A stretch of DNA of 64,000 nt, from contig OX235279.1 of assembly GCA_944472155.2 (NCBI GenBank), positions 140,526,920 through 140,590,919 of the forward strand, given 5' to 3'. Each line of letters opens with the position of its first letter. Within the stretch, counting starts at the first letter, position 1. The notes under the pieces were generated by a model, which did not search any database, had not been told where the DNA came from, and saw only the letters and a list, made by a program, of their open reading frames with translations. Positions 47,401-61,500 of this stretch are shown here, piece after piece. The DNA comes from Trichobilharzia szidati. Taxonomy: Eukaryota; Platyhelminthes; Trematoda; Strigeidida; Schistosomatidae. The position numbers were made by a program, and so were the translations under genes.

Positions 47401-50400
47401 ATCCAGTACATTATACTTCATTTAGATATTTTTTGTTCCTTCTTAGAATCTACATGCAGATTTGCAGGAACTGTCTCACTGTGGAGAGGAACGTAAAAAT
47501 TGTACTTATGAATCAAGGAAACCGTCAGTTCTAGCGATGAAAGCTTATTGTCAACGCCTATTCGAAATGAATCGTACGACACAAACTCGAAAGTTTAATC
47601 AAACAGAGAAAGATGACATGACCCACTACATTCAATCCTCCATGCCTTGTACAACTTCATCGAGGAACGTGAATAGATCTGTTGGTTCAATCCCAAGACG
47701 CCAAAGAATCGCGTTAGTTTCACTTATTTCTCATTTTTGATTGTCAGTGTATTTTTACCTATGGTCGGTTGGTGTAGGAATTCGAATTATCTGGTTATTT
47801 TCCGACAAGCAATATTTGTCATTGCAATTAGTAATATTAATCATTATATAATAGAGGTGTTTCGGCTAGGAACTAACACATCATTACCGAATTGCTTCAG
47901 CTGTCTTAAGAATAGAGGAACATTACGTGTAAACTACGTTCTCCACTAACGCGGGAGTTAAATAATTTGTTAGTAATTCTGGATTTCTTTTACTCTGTAG
48001 TGACTAATGTATATTTATGTCAAGTGATGCTCTGGTTAGATTTTAGGAACAACCACAACGTGACTTATAGGTTGTATTCAGCCACAATTACAGGTAAATA
48101 TATTAGATAACACGAAGTGATACAGTATTGAAAACTGCATGACGTTTCGAGCACAATTTATTCCTCATAGTCCTGTCAATGTATTCACACAGATTCATAA
48201 TTCACGACAGTACTATTCTTCACGTTAGTGAGTCAGCTTCACTTCACTCTGTGACCACAAACAACGATGAGAGCCATAGAGACACCCTTGACAGCCTCTT
48301 AAAGCCACGTCGCCAACTTCATATAGAAGCATTTGACATCGGGACCCTCTGCCGAATCCGACAACAGGCATCACTAGCAAGAACTCTCGCATCTCGAACC
48401 ATGGATGTATGTTGTGCTTCAGAGTCACGCATACAAGACCCTAGTGTGGTTATTGATTAGGACCACCCAGTCAACAAGGTGAATCTGCGAAAATCACCTT
48501 AAGGGTGTCAGGAGACACCTCAGCTAGTTCGCGAGAACTCGTAGGTGTAGGGATAGCATTGAGTGTAGGGGCAGAAACATCCCTTCTTGAGTGGATCCCA
48601 GCATATAGTCGTATGTGTGCGGTTCATGTGAACAGGTCCGTTAGAAGAAGGTAGGGGAGCGCCACTGGTTCTTGCATTTTCATGGTGCAGATTACACAAA
48701 ACCATATGAGCTGTACATTGGATGGCGAGGCTGCTCGCTTTGGCACCGTATGATTTCTGTCCTCAACGGAACGCGGATGAACTAGAGGCGCGTTTCAAGC
48801 ACCTGACGCGGACCACTATAAGGGGAACTTACGATCCTGAACTATTTCAAACCTCTAGAACACTACACTCACCATCTGGAAGCGATGAATAGGTCATTAT
48901 TACTATTTGTTTATTCTCTCTTTCTTTCTTTATTTCACATTTGCCTTTTTCCTTCTAGTTACTTGACTTTTCTTGCTTCTAAATCTTTGTTTTCTTCCCG
49001 TATTAATGATTCAAAATTGAATGTTTATGCTAATGACCTTTCACAATACCCTGTAATTTATGTTGTTTGCATAAAATTTGAATTCTATCATCAAACCAAC
49101 TATGGACTATGGATAGCTTTTTGATGTTTTAGCCTTAAAATAATGCATATATGTTATCTGAAGGTAAATTCAAAAACATATTAGAGGTGTGTAAATAATC
49201 TGTGTGTCACCGTTTAGTACTGCTGTTTTTCAGTCGAAGAACCAATACAGTATATAGAAGCTAAAACAGGTGAAAACTGTTGAATGCTGACATTTTGTAG
49301 ACATTGAAAACCATCTCTTGCGACCCTCCCAATAGTTATATTCAACTGCTAGAGGACTACATTTGCTGAATACTGTGTTATTTTATTTTGAAATGAATAA
49401 AATTACTCTCCTCACTTAACACCACTAACTATAAGAACAAGGATTGTTAGAGCAATTCTGTATTAACACGAAATCCGAGCAGAGTCCAGGAATCGATAGT
49501 TGGAACAGTGCATAGTTTTCATCAAAAATACCTAATAATACAGATACAACATCAGTCATTAACACATGTACACAAATAACCAGTATGATTAAGATTATAT
49601 ATTTCGTAACCACATGTATTTGTATAATTAGCTAGAAGGCAATTAAGAAGGAAAGAGGGCGCCACTCGTCGTTGTCTTCCCATGGTCTCCGCCTACGCCA
49701 CAACCGACTGCAGTTCGGATGAACTAAAGGGTGATTTCTGCTTGAAACTGTCTAGTTTGCTGCAAAAAGCGAAACGCTCAGATATAGTTGTCAAAGCAGG
49801 CGACTTCAATACCCAAGTAGGGAAGTTGTGCCAGACAGAAGTATGTGGGTGGTACGTACGCAGTTCCCTGCCGATGAATCGACAACGGTGATCGTCTTCT
49901 AGGGTTCTGTGCCTAGTCAGCACTATCTTTAAGCACAAAGAGAGACATTGCCTAACCTGGTGACCTCCATCACTAGATCAGCGTTGGACTCAAATAGACC
50001 ATATAGCGGAAGATATGGAAAAGGTATCGCCGATTGGTAACACAAGAGGCAAACATTTAGGCGTATCACGGAAGCAGGTGGTAAAAGGCAAATGATATGT
50101 GAAACAATCCACGAGGAAAATGGCACCTTGATTAGCCCTCAGGATAGTCGACTGGAACGTTGGAAATAACACCTTGAGGAGCGATTTAACTGGCCTACAG
50201 CCACACTCAACTTACCGAGCACCAAACACCTCCCTGAATGAATGAGATATAAACACCGGTCCTCCGTTCGTAACCCTGACTGAGGCTGCAAATGCTGCCA
50301 GTAGTCTGAAACGAGGCAAAGCAGCAAGACCTGATGGAATGACTCCAGAGGTATTTAAGTTCGGTGGAGACAGCTTACTGTGCGTGTTAACTAAGGTGTT

Positions 50401-53400
50401 AGGCAGCGTCTGGGAATCAGAGGACGTCCCGTCGGGCTGGTGTAATCATTGATTATTCCGATGTACACGAAGAGACAGGTCTTCCTGTGACAATCACAGG
50501 CGGATTAGCTGGACCATTATGGTATCTAAAGTTCTAGGTTCAATAATCATACGTAGACTAAGTAGTGCTCGGCAGGAACAATTGCGCGAGTACCAGGCAG
50601 GCTATAGAACAGGAAGAGGGTGTGTTGATCATGTGTTCACCCTTCGACACATTCTGGAACACAGGCGGCATAATTATCTGCGTCCAACAATCGCCATATT
50701 TCTCGACCTTAAAGTGGCATTCGATTCCGGCGGTTTGTTTGTGAAAGAAATGCGGAGAAAATACATTGCACTAACCAGGGCACTCAATCTATTCGATCTC
50801 ATGCAGTCAGCCAGGTGGAAGACTACGGAGAGTTGTCAACCGGTATTGTCCGTCAGGGATGCCCACTGTCCCTATTTCTGTTTAATTTTATCATTAACGT
50901 ACTACTAATGAACTTAACCCTAACTGACTTCAGCGACTCAGACACTGACTTGTAACCAGGGTATAATAGTCTCGTTGACTTTTAATATGCAGATGATATA
51001 GTCCTCCCTGCTGGGTGAAGACGCTGTCAAAATGCAAAGTCTTCTGAGCACCTTGAGGAGCGGCAATCTGCGAATGTTCCGCATGCGATTCGCTCCTGTC
51101 AAATGGAAGACGGTGTCACAAGACTGGACTAGGTTGTCTCCTAGCTTAAAGATAGCGGCTAGAGAGGTAAATTGTGTTGAGCACTTCGTTTATTTGATAG
51201 GTTGCATTAGCCAGTGTCGGCGGGTTGATCTCTGACGAAATCTCAGCACACATACAGAGGACTCGTTTGGCATCTTTCGGTCAGCTTACGCCATCTCCGG
51301 CTCAGTAGATGTGATATCCGGCTGGCTATCGATCAGAGGACGTGTGGACTGCTCACCAGTCCGCCCCATCCTCCTTTATCGCTGGCTGTGAGCCATGGCC
51401 ATTGGAAGACATGGAAAGCCTGGCTAGCTGTCTTTGATCATAGGTATCTGCGTTCTATCTCCCGTGTTAGGTGGTATAACAAGGTGAGTGATATTGAGGT
51501 GAGGCATCGGTCGAGTACTAGGTAAGGAGGGGAAATCAATCGACGAGGCTGTGAAGCATCTGCATCGGTTGAGATGGTTAGGACATGTGTCGCGCATGCT
51601 TTCCTAGCCATCGCCTTCCTCGACCGATGGGCAATGTTAGCTGACATAGAATGGATCAGGTTGGAAAAGAGCCTGTGGTGGTCAAACCAAAACATGGCTT
51701 CACCAGTCAATGAAATCCACAACAGCTAGTTTAAGCCAGTCAGTCAAGTATGGAGGTGTAGAACGGCTGGCTGGTTGGGGGCCTCGAGTTGGTAAGAACC
51801 AATGGCTGGAAACAGTCGGTGAATGGCTCAAAATCGTTCTCAATGCATAGTGCAGATGCATTTACTCTTTGTGATTTATAATATCCAACAAAACTATATT
51901 GTTCTTCTATATTACTGTTATTTTCGCCTCATATTCCTGTTTATTATCTCCGTCTTCAATCTGTCATTACTCTCTTCTCTTGCTTTGTGTGCTACATGGA
52001 GGAAGTGTGGCAACTCGAACTGCTGCACATGTGTGAGAAGTTCTACGTTGAAACCAGTCAGTCAGAAGCCAATTCGACCAACAGCCATGTCTTATCAAAT
52101 TGGTGTCTCTATAGGTCAGCATATATTTCTTTTTCACTGCGTTCGCTTCTGTTGTTTTCAATCTTGAGCGCTTGAGGGAATTTTTCTGCATTAGTCTGAT
52201 GTAAACGTCTTCAGTTAGTAAGGCTTCTTCCGGCTGTGAGCTGATTGTAGTTGTTTTTCAGATACTATAAGGAACGACTTTTGAATACTTTATTTGACCA
52301 ACATTTCTACCGCGTACTGTATTAATTTTTGACGACGAAGATTTCTAACAGTAACAAGTTTGAATTTCATTATGACCGTATAGCTGGAACAATTAAGTGC
52401 CACAGAACGCAATTACATTTATACCTGAACCATCATTAGCATACTGTTAGTAGTTAAATCTTCCTTCCAAAATGTCCTTCATACAATCCTTCTCACACAT
52501 GTTCGAGCAAATTTGACGGCATTTCCACTGATCTCTTATGCATAATAGCCCAACTAAGGCTTTCTACAATACCTGTTGTCTTCATGAAATTATAGGAAAA
52601 CGCTAACAAAATCTTTTGTTGCTGTCTTCTGGGTATTTCACCAAACTATTTCGTCCCTCTAAATGAATGAACGTGATACAGATAATAGATGATTATGCAA
52701 CGAACAAATACTACCGGCTCCACTGGAATTTCTCATTCTAGATAGTTTGTTCGAGGAATTTACCAGCTTGACATTTGATATCGTGGTGGTGAGTACTCAT
52801 AAGTAGAAAAGGGATAAAGAACTTTATCTGGAAGGAAAGCAGTCATGTTTAACAAGTTCAAACAGTATTGGTTAACTATCATCAGGAAGGGAAGAAAGAA
52901 GGAAATTGCAACACGTTCACCATTGATGACTGGCGATTCTTGGCCATATCCGATAACGTTTCGAGCCATCGATTCGAGCTATCTCGTGGACCTCAACCAG
53001 GGAGTCGTGACGCACCAACCGATGCTAATCTAGCACAAAAATCCTTCATCCCACGACGCCACGTCATGGACTGACCACCCCTCCACCTTTTCCATCCCGT
53101 CACAGGTCTAGCGAACAAAGACCTGTACGGAAGCGTCTGGGATGACATTCTCAGCACATGTTGAAGCCACCGTAGCCGGTGTTTCCAGATGACGACACTC
53201 AATGAATGGTGATCTCCACTATGTTCACACACGCAGCCGACCCTCAGAATTACTCACGCGATGATGCCATCGAACGCAAGCAGTCCTGTGGAGACAGCGG
53301 TGATCGAGCACGCAGAGTCGCCTCACATCCTCACCTCGGAGAGGCCAGGTTTCACAGGCGTAGAGCAAGACAGCCCACACCGAAGCATTGTATACCCGAC

Positions 53401-56400
53401 CTTTGACAGCCAGGCTAACGTCGCGATGGCGCCAGAGGTGGCTCAAGTTTATGTATGCTACCCTAGCCTTCATTAAACGGTTGGAAATCTCATCCGTCAC
53501 CCCTCCGCCAGCACTCACACGCAAACTTATCAACAACTTCAAGCGGTGCACCGGCAAAAGTGAGTGCAGGTACAGGCTCCTGCCAATCTTGTAACAGTAC
53601 TTTGCACTTAGACGGTGCAAAGCACATACCATACTTAAAGACACTGATCGCCAACTGATTAAGTGCGATTTGGGCAGCCTGCATGCTATCGCACAGTAAG
53701 ACGATATCGTCTGCATACTCGAGGTCGAAAAGTCTATCTCCAGGTAGCAGATCTACACCACCTTCACGCACATCCTTCAGAGCTGACTCCAGAATGTCAT
53801 CGATGGCAAAGTTAAACAGAAATGGAGAGATTGGGCAACCCTGTCTAACCCCACTGTTGGTTGGAAACAATAATGATAGTTGGTTGTATGCCCTCACTCT
53901 ACCTGAAGTGTTTCTGTATAGGGCTTTCAAGATGTTAACAAATTTCTCAGTTACACCTCTCTCTAACAGACAGTTCCAGAGCACAGTTCTGTCCAACGAA
54001 TCGAAGGCAGCCCTAATATCAAGAAACACAACGATCGTTGGCCTGCAATACGTGTGGCGGTGTTCCAGCAACTGACGAAGGGTGAACACATGATCAATGC
54101 ATCCACGACCTGAACGAAACCCAGCCTGCTCTTCGCGAATGAATCCTTCACGTATTTTACACAGCCTGCGAAGCAAGACAGCAGCCAATAATTTAGATGC
54201 GACTGGTAGCAGACTGATACCCCTATGATTGTCACACGAATTACGTCGACCATTTTTAAAGATAGGGACGATGATGGCTTCGTTCCACATTGATGGTACA
54301 CTCTCAGTTTCTCATATCTTCCTGAATAACCCAGTTAGAGCCATTGTGAGAGTCTCGCCACCATCTTTAAAAAGAGCCGGGGGTAAATTGTCTGGGCCGG
54401 GCGCCTTATGGCGTTTTAACACCTGGAGTTCGTTACGGACCTCCGCTTCGGTGGGTGGGTCGGTATTAACCGACCAAGGAGCACTGGGGCTAATGACAGC
54501 AGACATTGAAGATGGTGGCCAGCTAAACTGTTTCCCGAAGTGCTCTGCCCAGCGTTCCAGGCGTCTTTTCAAACTGGTAATTGGCGTGCCATCTGCCTCA
54601 CAGACCGTCTCGCTGACACCTTGTTTCTTGCTGCCGGTGGCTCGGATGAGTTGGAACAGCTTCCGACTGTTGCCAGATGCAGCAGCTGACTCCATCTCAC
54701 CCGCACGTTCTGACCACCAGGCCTCGCGGTCCTTACGTAAACACTTTCTTATCTTGCGCGTCAGCGCCTTTCGCTTATTGCTGTATTCGCTGCCAGCCGG
54801 AATGGACCGGCGTTCATCCAGGAGTTGCAAGGAACTCGCAGAAACCCAGTGGTTTTTGGCGGAGCATTCTTTCAAGCCGCAAGCGGCTACACTAGCTCTT
54901 TGCATGGCACCTTGCAGATGGAGCCAATGTTCATCTATACTACTTGGGGGGTTGCTGGCAAGCATTGATTGTAACTCATTCTGATATTTCAAACAAGTAG
55001 CAGGTGCTACTAGTTTGCTCACATCGACGTTTAGTCGACGCCTTTTATGAACCCCACCAAATCGCAAGACGAACTTGGCACACACTAACGCATGATCGGA
55101 GTCCAGGCATGTGCTCCAGAAGGAGCGACAGTCTTGTATGCATCCTCACCACCGGAAACTGACTGCAATGTGATCGATCTGAGTCCAAGCTTGGTTCGCA
55201 GAGGGAGGACGCCAGGTAGCGCTACGGCGATGGTTGTGCCGGAAGTTGGTGCTGGCCAGAAATAGGTTGCGATCCGCGCAAAGCTGCAGAAGACGGTCCC
55301 CATTATCTGACCTGCGACCATGTAGTCCCCATTGACCACCTAGACGATTCTCCTCTGAGCTCAGACGCCCGACCTGTGCATTCAAGTCCCCAGCCAGCAC
55401 TACGATATCCCTCCGACCCTCCTGTCTCAAGAGATCGCTAAGTTGGTGGTAGAACTCGTCCTTCATTGCATCCAGGCTGCAATCCGTTGGTGCATAGGCA
55501 GGGACAACAAATAGACACCGCCTATCTGGCCTACTACTCCTCACTTTCGTATAACCTTCCAGCCTCACAGCACATAAACGACTGTTAATGGAAATCCAAT
55601 CGAGCAGTGCAGCTTCGGCTCTAGCGCTCAGTGCGACGCCACAGGGTCCCCGGACAAGCGCAGGTGGTACATACTACTAGAACTTCCAGATGGAGAGGAT
55701 AATCGAAGCACTTCACTGGGATCTTGAATGCGAGTCTCCGAAATGCAGCAGACATCGATAGCGAGGCTTTCCAACGTTCTTACCAACCCTGCCTGTTGTC
55801 CGATTTGCATCAGCGTCCGAACATTGTAGGTGGCCAGCTTGAACGCGGCACGCGGTTTCAGGATATCTGTGTTAGATGTCACATTGGGGACAATCATTTT
55901 GAGGATTACTCACTAACATCTCGAAACGACACATATAGGCTAGGAATCCAGACAAAGGCGAAAGGCTGTCGACGGTTAAGATGTCAAGATGAGCAAAGGT
56001 AAAATACAATAGACTAAGTATAAAAATAAAAGTAAGGTTGGAAAGAGATGTGTTACTTGAGACATCATCATTGCTCGAACGCATTGTTAGGAGCGCGCGA
56101 TAAGTTCCACTGATATTTTGTTGCTTTATTTCATTTATTGTGTGAGGGCTGAGATACTGCCCGGGTGCCCAGACCGAAGCAGGTTGTTTTCCTAAGGGAA
56201 CACCCCCCGAGCCTTTGACTTGGAGTCTGATCCGTAAGGCAGCGTCAGGTGCTGCGTTCCCATGGTTGCCGGTGACCCATATGGGTTCGTACGCCATTTG
56301 ATCCGATTGGATTCTGGAGCCCATGTACCCCATGGTAACTGCTTTTAGTCTAACCGCTATCCAAACAACCTTCCTGGCATGGTAGGACCTGCAGGGACAC

Positions 56401-58553
56401 GAGTCCCAGCCAGTTTAGGTTGTTGGGTCACTGCGTCATTCAAGCCCGACCACCACGGCAAGGTAGCAGTTATCGGCCGGGGGAGTCATTATTAGTTATT
56501 ATTTTATTCCACTGCATCGAACTAAACTTCTGAATGTATTTACTGCCTTTGACTTATCAGATATCGGTCTGTTTAAACTTGAAATTGGACTACATAGACA
56601 ACATTTATGTTGATTGGTAGCTTACCAGAAACATTTGCTATAATGTTTCATAAATAGTCTTTACTAAATACTTCGTTAAATAATATCAAGTAGAAAATTG
56701 AGTTTATACACCAATTCGACTATCTGGAAAGGTCCCATAAGTTTGAATGGATTTATGGTCAACAAAATGTCTTTATGAGTATACCATGTCCAGGTAACAC
56801 TCGACAATGTAAATTCAGTTAATAAGTAATCGAATCCCACTGCATCTCTTAGTGTATCAAGTGAGACATTTGTAAAGTCGGTTATCATAATAGAATGAGT
56901 GTATGCATCATGTGTAGAATGAAAACTGAAAGGCCGTTGAATGACAGACATTTGGGTGTGAATTATTAATACACCGTTAAATCAAGTATCCGAATTATTT
57001 TCCACTTGCAAAATTCACTCTACATTTGAAAGGAAGATATCGAAATCTAGATGAAAACTTCAGATGCAATAGGATTGGCACCAATGACTTTCGTACAAAT
57101 GTAGTTTATTTTATGGTATACTAAGTAAAACTGGTTAATTATATCTCCTTCCTACCTGCTAAATATTGTTTGATATTCATTAAGCTGTCTAAGCTATTTC
57201 TAAATCCATAAATTGTATATTACAGAACTGTGCTTAAAATTATTTATCACTCAAATCGACCTCTTTCTATGTCATCATAACTTAATGTCACGTCCATTGT
57301 TGTTTCAGGTTAACAAGTACAGAACTAGTTCGATTAGAACGCCAATTGGGAATGCACATACAGTTGTTGACTACAAGTTTCCTGCTCACTTATGATTTTC
57401 CTGATATGCACGAATCAACTACTCGACCATGTGCATCTCTTCTCAAAACTTTGGTTGCCAAGCGTCAGGCTTTTGATTTAGTCGCGCTTCAAAAAAAGGT
57501 ATCCAGTGCAGTTCATTCTGTAACTAGCTTCTATTGGCGTTGTCCTACCCTAGACATGGCTATTGATTTGATTTCTGATTACTCTGGATTGTCTATGCTT
57601 CCTCGTATACGATGGAATGCCTGTAAGCAGAGATTAGGACAAACGTTGACTAAATCGCCTTCATTTACCTTCCCGATTCCATACTGTTTATTGGATATAA
57701 TGATCAACAGTCCTATTTGGTCTTATGCTTATTTAATGCCTACCGTCTTGGGACCTCATCCAAAAAGCCATGTTCGGCTAGTATTTCATCCGTCAGAAGA
57801 TGCTTTGGTGATAATGGGACTGGCAGATTTTTCAGGTGCTTTAAGCCGCTGTTGTAGAATTCTTGAATCTAAAATGTTTAGTCAACGTCGTTTCTCAAGA
57901 GCTTTAAAGTCTCAAAATAAACAACCAGGACGTTACATTGCCTATCGTTTAATCGGTAGACATATACTTCCACATCGTACATTTTTACAGCTGCGCTCTC
58001 GTCGAAGCAATCTGTTAGCTAATTGTGATAGCATAGATAACGCAGGAGATTCAAAGCCAGTATCAGTTGCCACTCGTTATCTACTTCACCTATATAAGGA
58101 ACTAAGTCAACCGGGTGAAGTAGATCTTGAAAGGATCCAACAATATGCTAATGAAATGAGTTCTCTTGCTATTCCTTATGGTATACCACTGATTACCTCA
58201 TGTTTAATTGATAGGAATCCTAAGGAACTGTTTACTTTCGAAGGACTTCCCACTGAAGTAGGTTATGAGGATGTATTAGGTTATAATAACTTCGACGAAA
58301 GCGTAAAACGCAAGTTAGATGTACTAACTGAATTCACGCAAAATGCAAACTGTTTTTGGAAATCGCAGACAGAAAAAGCATCTCGAACTAAAGAAACAGA
58401 AACAAACTGCTTGTCAGTTTTAGACGACGAATCCATAATCAAATTAGAACAACCTATCCAATGTGATGTTCTCGGTCCAGATTACCAACCTGCTATACCA
58501 GTTGATCCTAATCCTGATGGGTAAGTTATCATGTTTCGAACGGTATCTATGCT

Positions 58554-58584
<31 letters not shown>

Positions 58585-61500
58585 GCCATGGTAAAGACAA
58601 GGATTGGAGGTATTTCTTTTGAATACATAGCGTGGGCTTGAGCTATTGGGTCACTAGTACCTCAGCTATTACCCGATGCATTGATTTCACGCTGTTTGAG
58701 AGGTTTCATGAAATCTTGTATATGACTTTGAGGGACTTCTCAAATGGAGGTGAATGTTCTGAATTCACAAGATGCTGTGTTACCGAACTATATACAGCCT
58801 TGCGTTTTCCCTTTGGTAACCATGCTGGATAGTGTTCGCGAGCGCGTTTTACAAGCGGACGCATGGTAAGGCCAATGTACTCTGCTCCACACGAGCGAGT
58901 GAACTGGTATATGCATGTTGAACTGCTTGATCTTACTTTATATATGGCCCCGAATAAACGTCTGCTGATGTGGTGTGTCGAAAAGTAATGGTGTTCTCGA
59001 AAATTAAGCTACTGTTCTCGTTTCAGCAATCATGCTGGTAGGGCCTATGTACTTAGCTGCACAGGAGCCAGTGAAATGGTAAATGCACATTGATTTTGCC
59101 AAGTTGTAATAAAGCGGACTGGCATCATTTAACTCCATATAATATTTCTATAAAGTATTACTAAACATTCCCCAGTGTATCTTTTTGATTGTCTTATGTA
59201 TTAGGCGACCGTAAGAAAAATGGTACATTCCATGTACTTGTTGCAAAATTGATGTCACTGTATATTGTATGATGTCCTATTTTTTCGTTACCTGTCTTTA
59301 TTTTATTCTGAAAGCTTGGAAGACTGTTAATTGCACTCGGATTCTGATTTATTTATTCTCAGCAGAATTGGTGAGTCTGGTTTAGCTGGAGTTACCGAGG
59401 TCGCAAATGAACGCGGATCAATTTCCAATGTAAACTCGACGAACTTACCAAGCTCAGAAACACAACATGATCATGTTTGTCAGCGTGTTACACCACGTCA
59501 TATTGAATTCATCTTAGCCCGTATTAACAAACGAAAGTTAAACAGTTATGCAAATAAAAATGAAGCGCGGAGCGTTGCGGATTACGATATTTCGAATGGT
59601 ATTGTGACGCCTGATGGGGATTTTATTCAAGACGAACAACAATTTAATGAAATTCCAAATGTTTTTGAATCGTATTACAATAATACTGGCAATGTAGCGT
59701 TAGATGCTTGTCAGAAGATAGCTGATTCTTTAGTGAACACCTTTCATCTCGGTTTTGATAGGTTTTTCAGAGATTATGGAGACCACATTCCGAAGTCACC
59801 GTGCATCTTTAATACTGGTAATTCTACTTCGTATGTGAGCCCTGGCTGGCCCAGTCATGTTCAGCCTGTTTCAGACTTTCCAGTTTTTATTAGTGATGAG
59901 TGTCAGAGCCAACCAGCTGGTGTTTTTCCCAGTGCTTGCTTTGTGTCTTCCAGTGATTTTATTGCACGTTGTCGTGCACGTGGTGATGCCACTTCAGCTG
60001 ACCTTCTAACCTTACCATCTTCGGTTATGGGTCAATCACAAACGCTGATGGATGAAATGGATGTAAAGCGAGCGCGTTCCTTGTTAGGTCGATGTCGAAG
60101 GTATTTAACTCCCACTAATTACCGGCGTTTGATGCGCACCTTGATGAATGTTTATCAAGCTGTTCATAATCCCACATCAGCGGGTAGTAATAAGGATCAG
60201 CAGTCGAGCAGAAATGCAGTCCTGGTATCTCTTGCACGTGTATTGAATTGTTTGAAAAACCATGTGCAGTTGTGGGAGGATTTCGTCTGCTTTCTGACTC
60301 CATCACAAGCCCGTAGTTTGGGTCTACTGTCGACCTACTTAAATTTAGCACGCATTGTTAGAGTTCAAAGGGTTATGCAAGATATTGTTCCTGGAGATAG
60401 GAGGTTTTGGAGACGCTTGCGCAACTTGGCAGACAGTTGCAGTAAGAAAGCACGTTATATGCCAGTTAAAAAGAAGGTATATGTCGGTTCATATTATGGG
60501 CCGGCTGAATCTTCGAACACATCCGAAAGTCCCAGCAGTTTCAGTGAAAAGGTATCTGAGAGAATCCAGACCACCCACAAACCGTCTATGACAGAACAAT
60601 CTCCTGCGGTGAACAACAATCAGCCGAAGTCTGCACGTTTGAGAAGTGTGCGGTTGAAAGGTGAAGATATGCATGTTTCGTTTGCCAAAGCGTGGGCAAT
60701 TCTTGAGAGCAGCTGGCGCAGTCGTCCTGTCCTTCTGTCTTGCATCGCTAGTCTGATTAACACCAGACACAAACCTTTTTCTGGTTTTGAACAGGTGAGC
60801 TATCACGTGAATACATGCTTTACTTTTTACATACTGTAACCTTTTTGTCTTAATGTAAGAAGTTTCAATGGTGTACATATGTCCAACTAAAATTATAATT
60901 CAGGTATGATCGCTCGTATTCCTTGCATTTTGAAGAATCGAAAAGTGGTTTTCACTTTTTTTGATTTGCTCACACTTATGAGTGCTTAGAGTACACATTG
61001 TTATGCGTGTTACAGAAATTTAAGCAATTTCTACCTAGTTTCAGGACATTTGCATTCATACAAAGTGTATGTTCACTAAACATGTCGTCAAGAAAGTCTT
61101 TTTTGGTGTTCCCGGACTGATTGGTTTCAACGTAGAACTTCTCACACATGTGCAGCAGTTCGAGTTGCCACACTTCCTCCATGTAGCACACAAAGCAAGA
61201 GAAGAGAGTAATGACAGATTGAAGACGGAGATAATAAACAGGAATATGAGGCGAAAATAACAGTAATATAGAAGAACAATATAGTTTTGTTGGATATTAT
61301 AAATCACAAAGAGTAAATGCATCTGCACTATGCATTGAGAACGATTTTGAGCCATTCACCGACTGTTTCCAGCCATTGGTTCTTACCAACTCGAGGCCCC
61401 CAACCAGCCAGCCGTTCTACACCTCCATACTTGACTGACTGGCTTAAACTAGCTGTTGTGGATTTCATTGACTGGTGAAGCCATGTTTTGGTTTGACCAC

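Larger units (their letters stand above)
52991..56480 (-). mobile_element. RTE/SR2-like non-LTR retrotransposon, nearly full length, frameshifted
   Basis: About 3.5 kb. From the right: 5' UTR block (56480-56338), GC-rich leader (56333-55910), endonuclease (55897-55085: ATYNVRTLMQIGQQAGL, SETRIQDPSEVL, APTDCSLDAMKDEFYHQL, VVLAGDLNAQVGRL, IDHIAVSF, then SDHALV), linker (55085-54312: LVAPATCLKYQNELQ, RKDREAWWSERAGEMESAAA), RT (54301-53490) and C-terminal region (53716-52993: WLQHVLRMSSQTLPYRSLF). Frameshifts lie near 55600, 55200-55340, 54300 and 53500-53700. RTE elements need no LTRs; they nick and prime at the target. It lies inside GON4L intron 2. Confidence 0.88.

Noticed and set aside
54229..54984. 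251-codon plus-strand frame
   Set aside because: Antisense to the RTE linker, which has clear family motifs on the minus strand.
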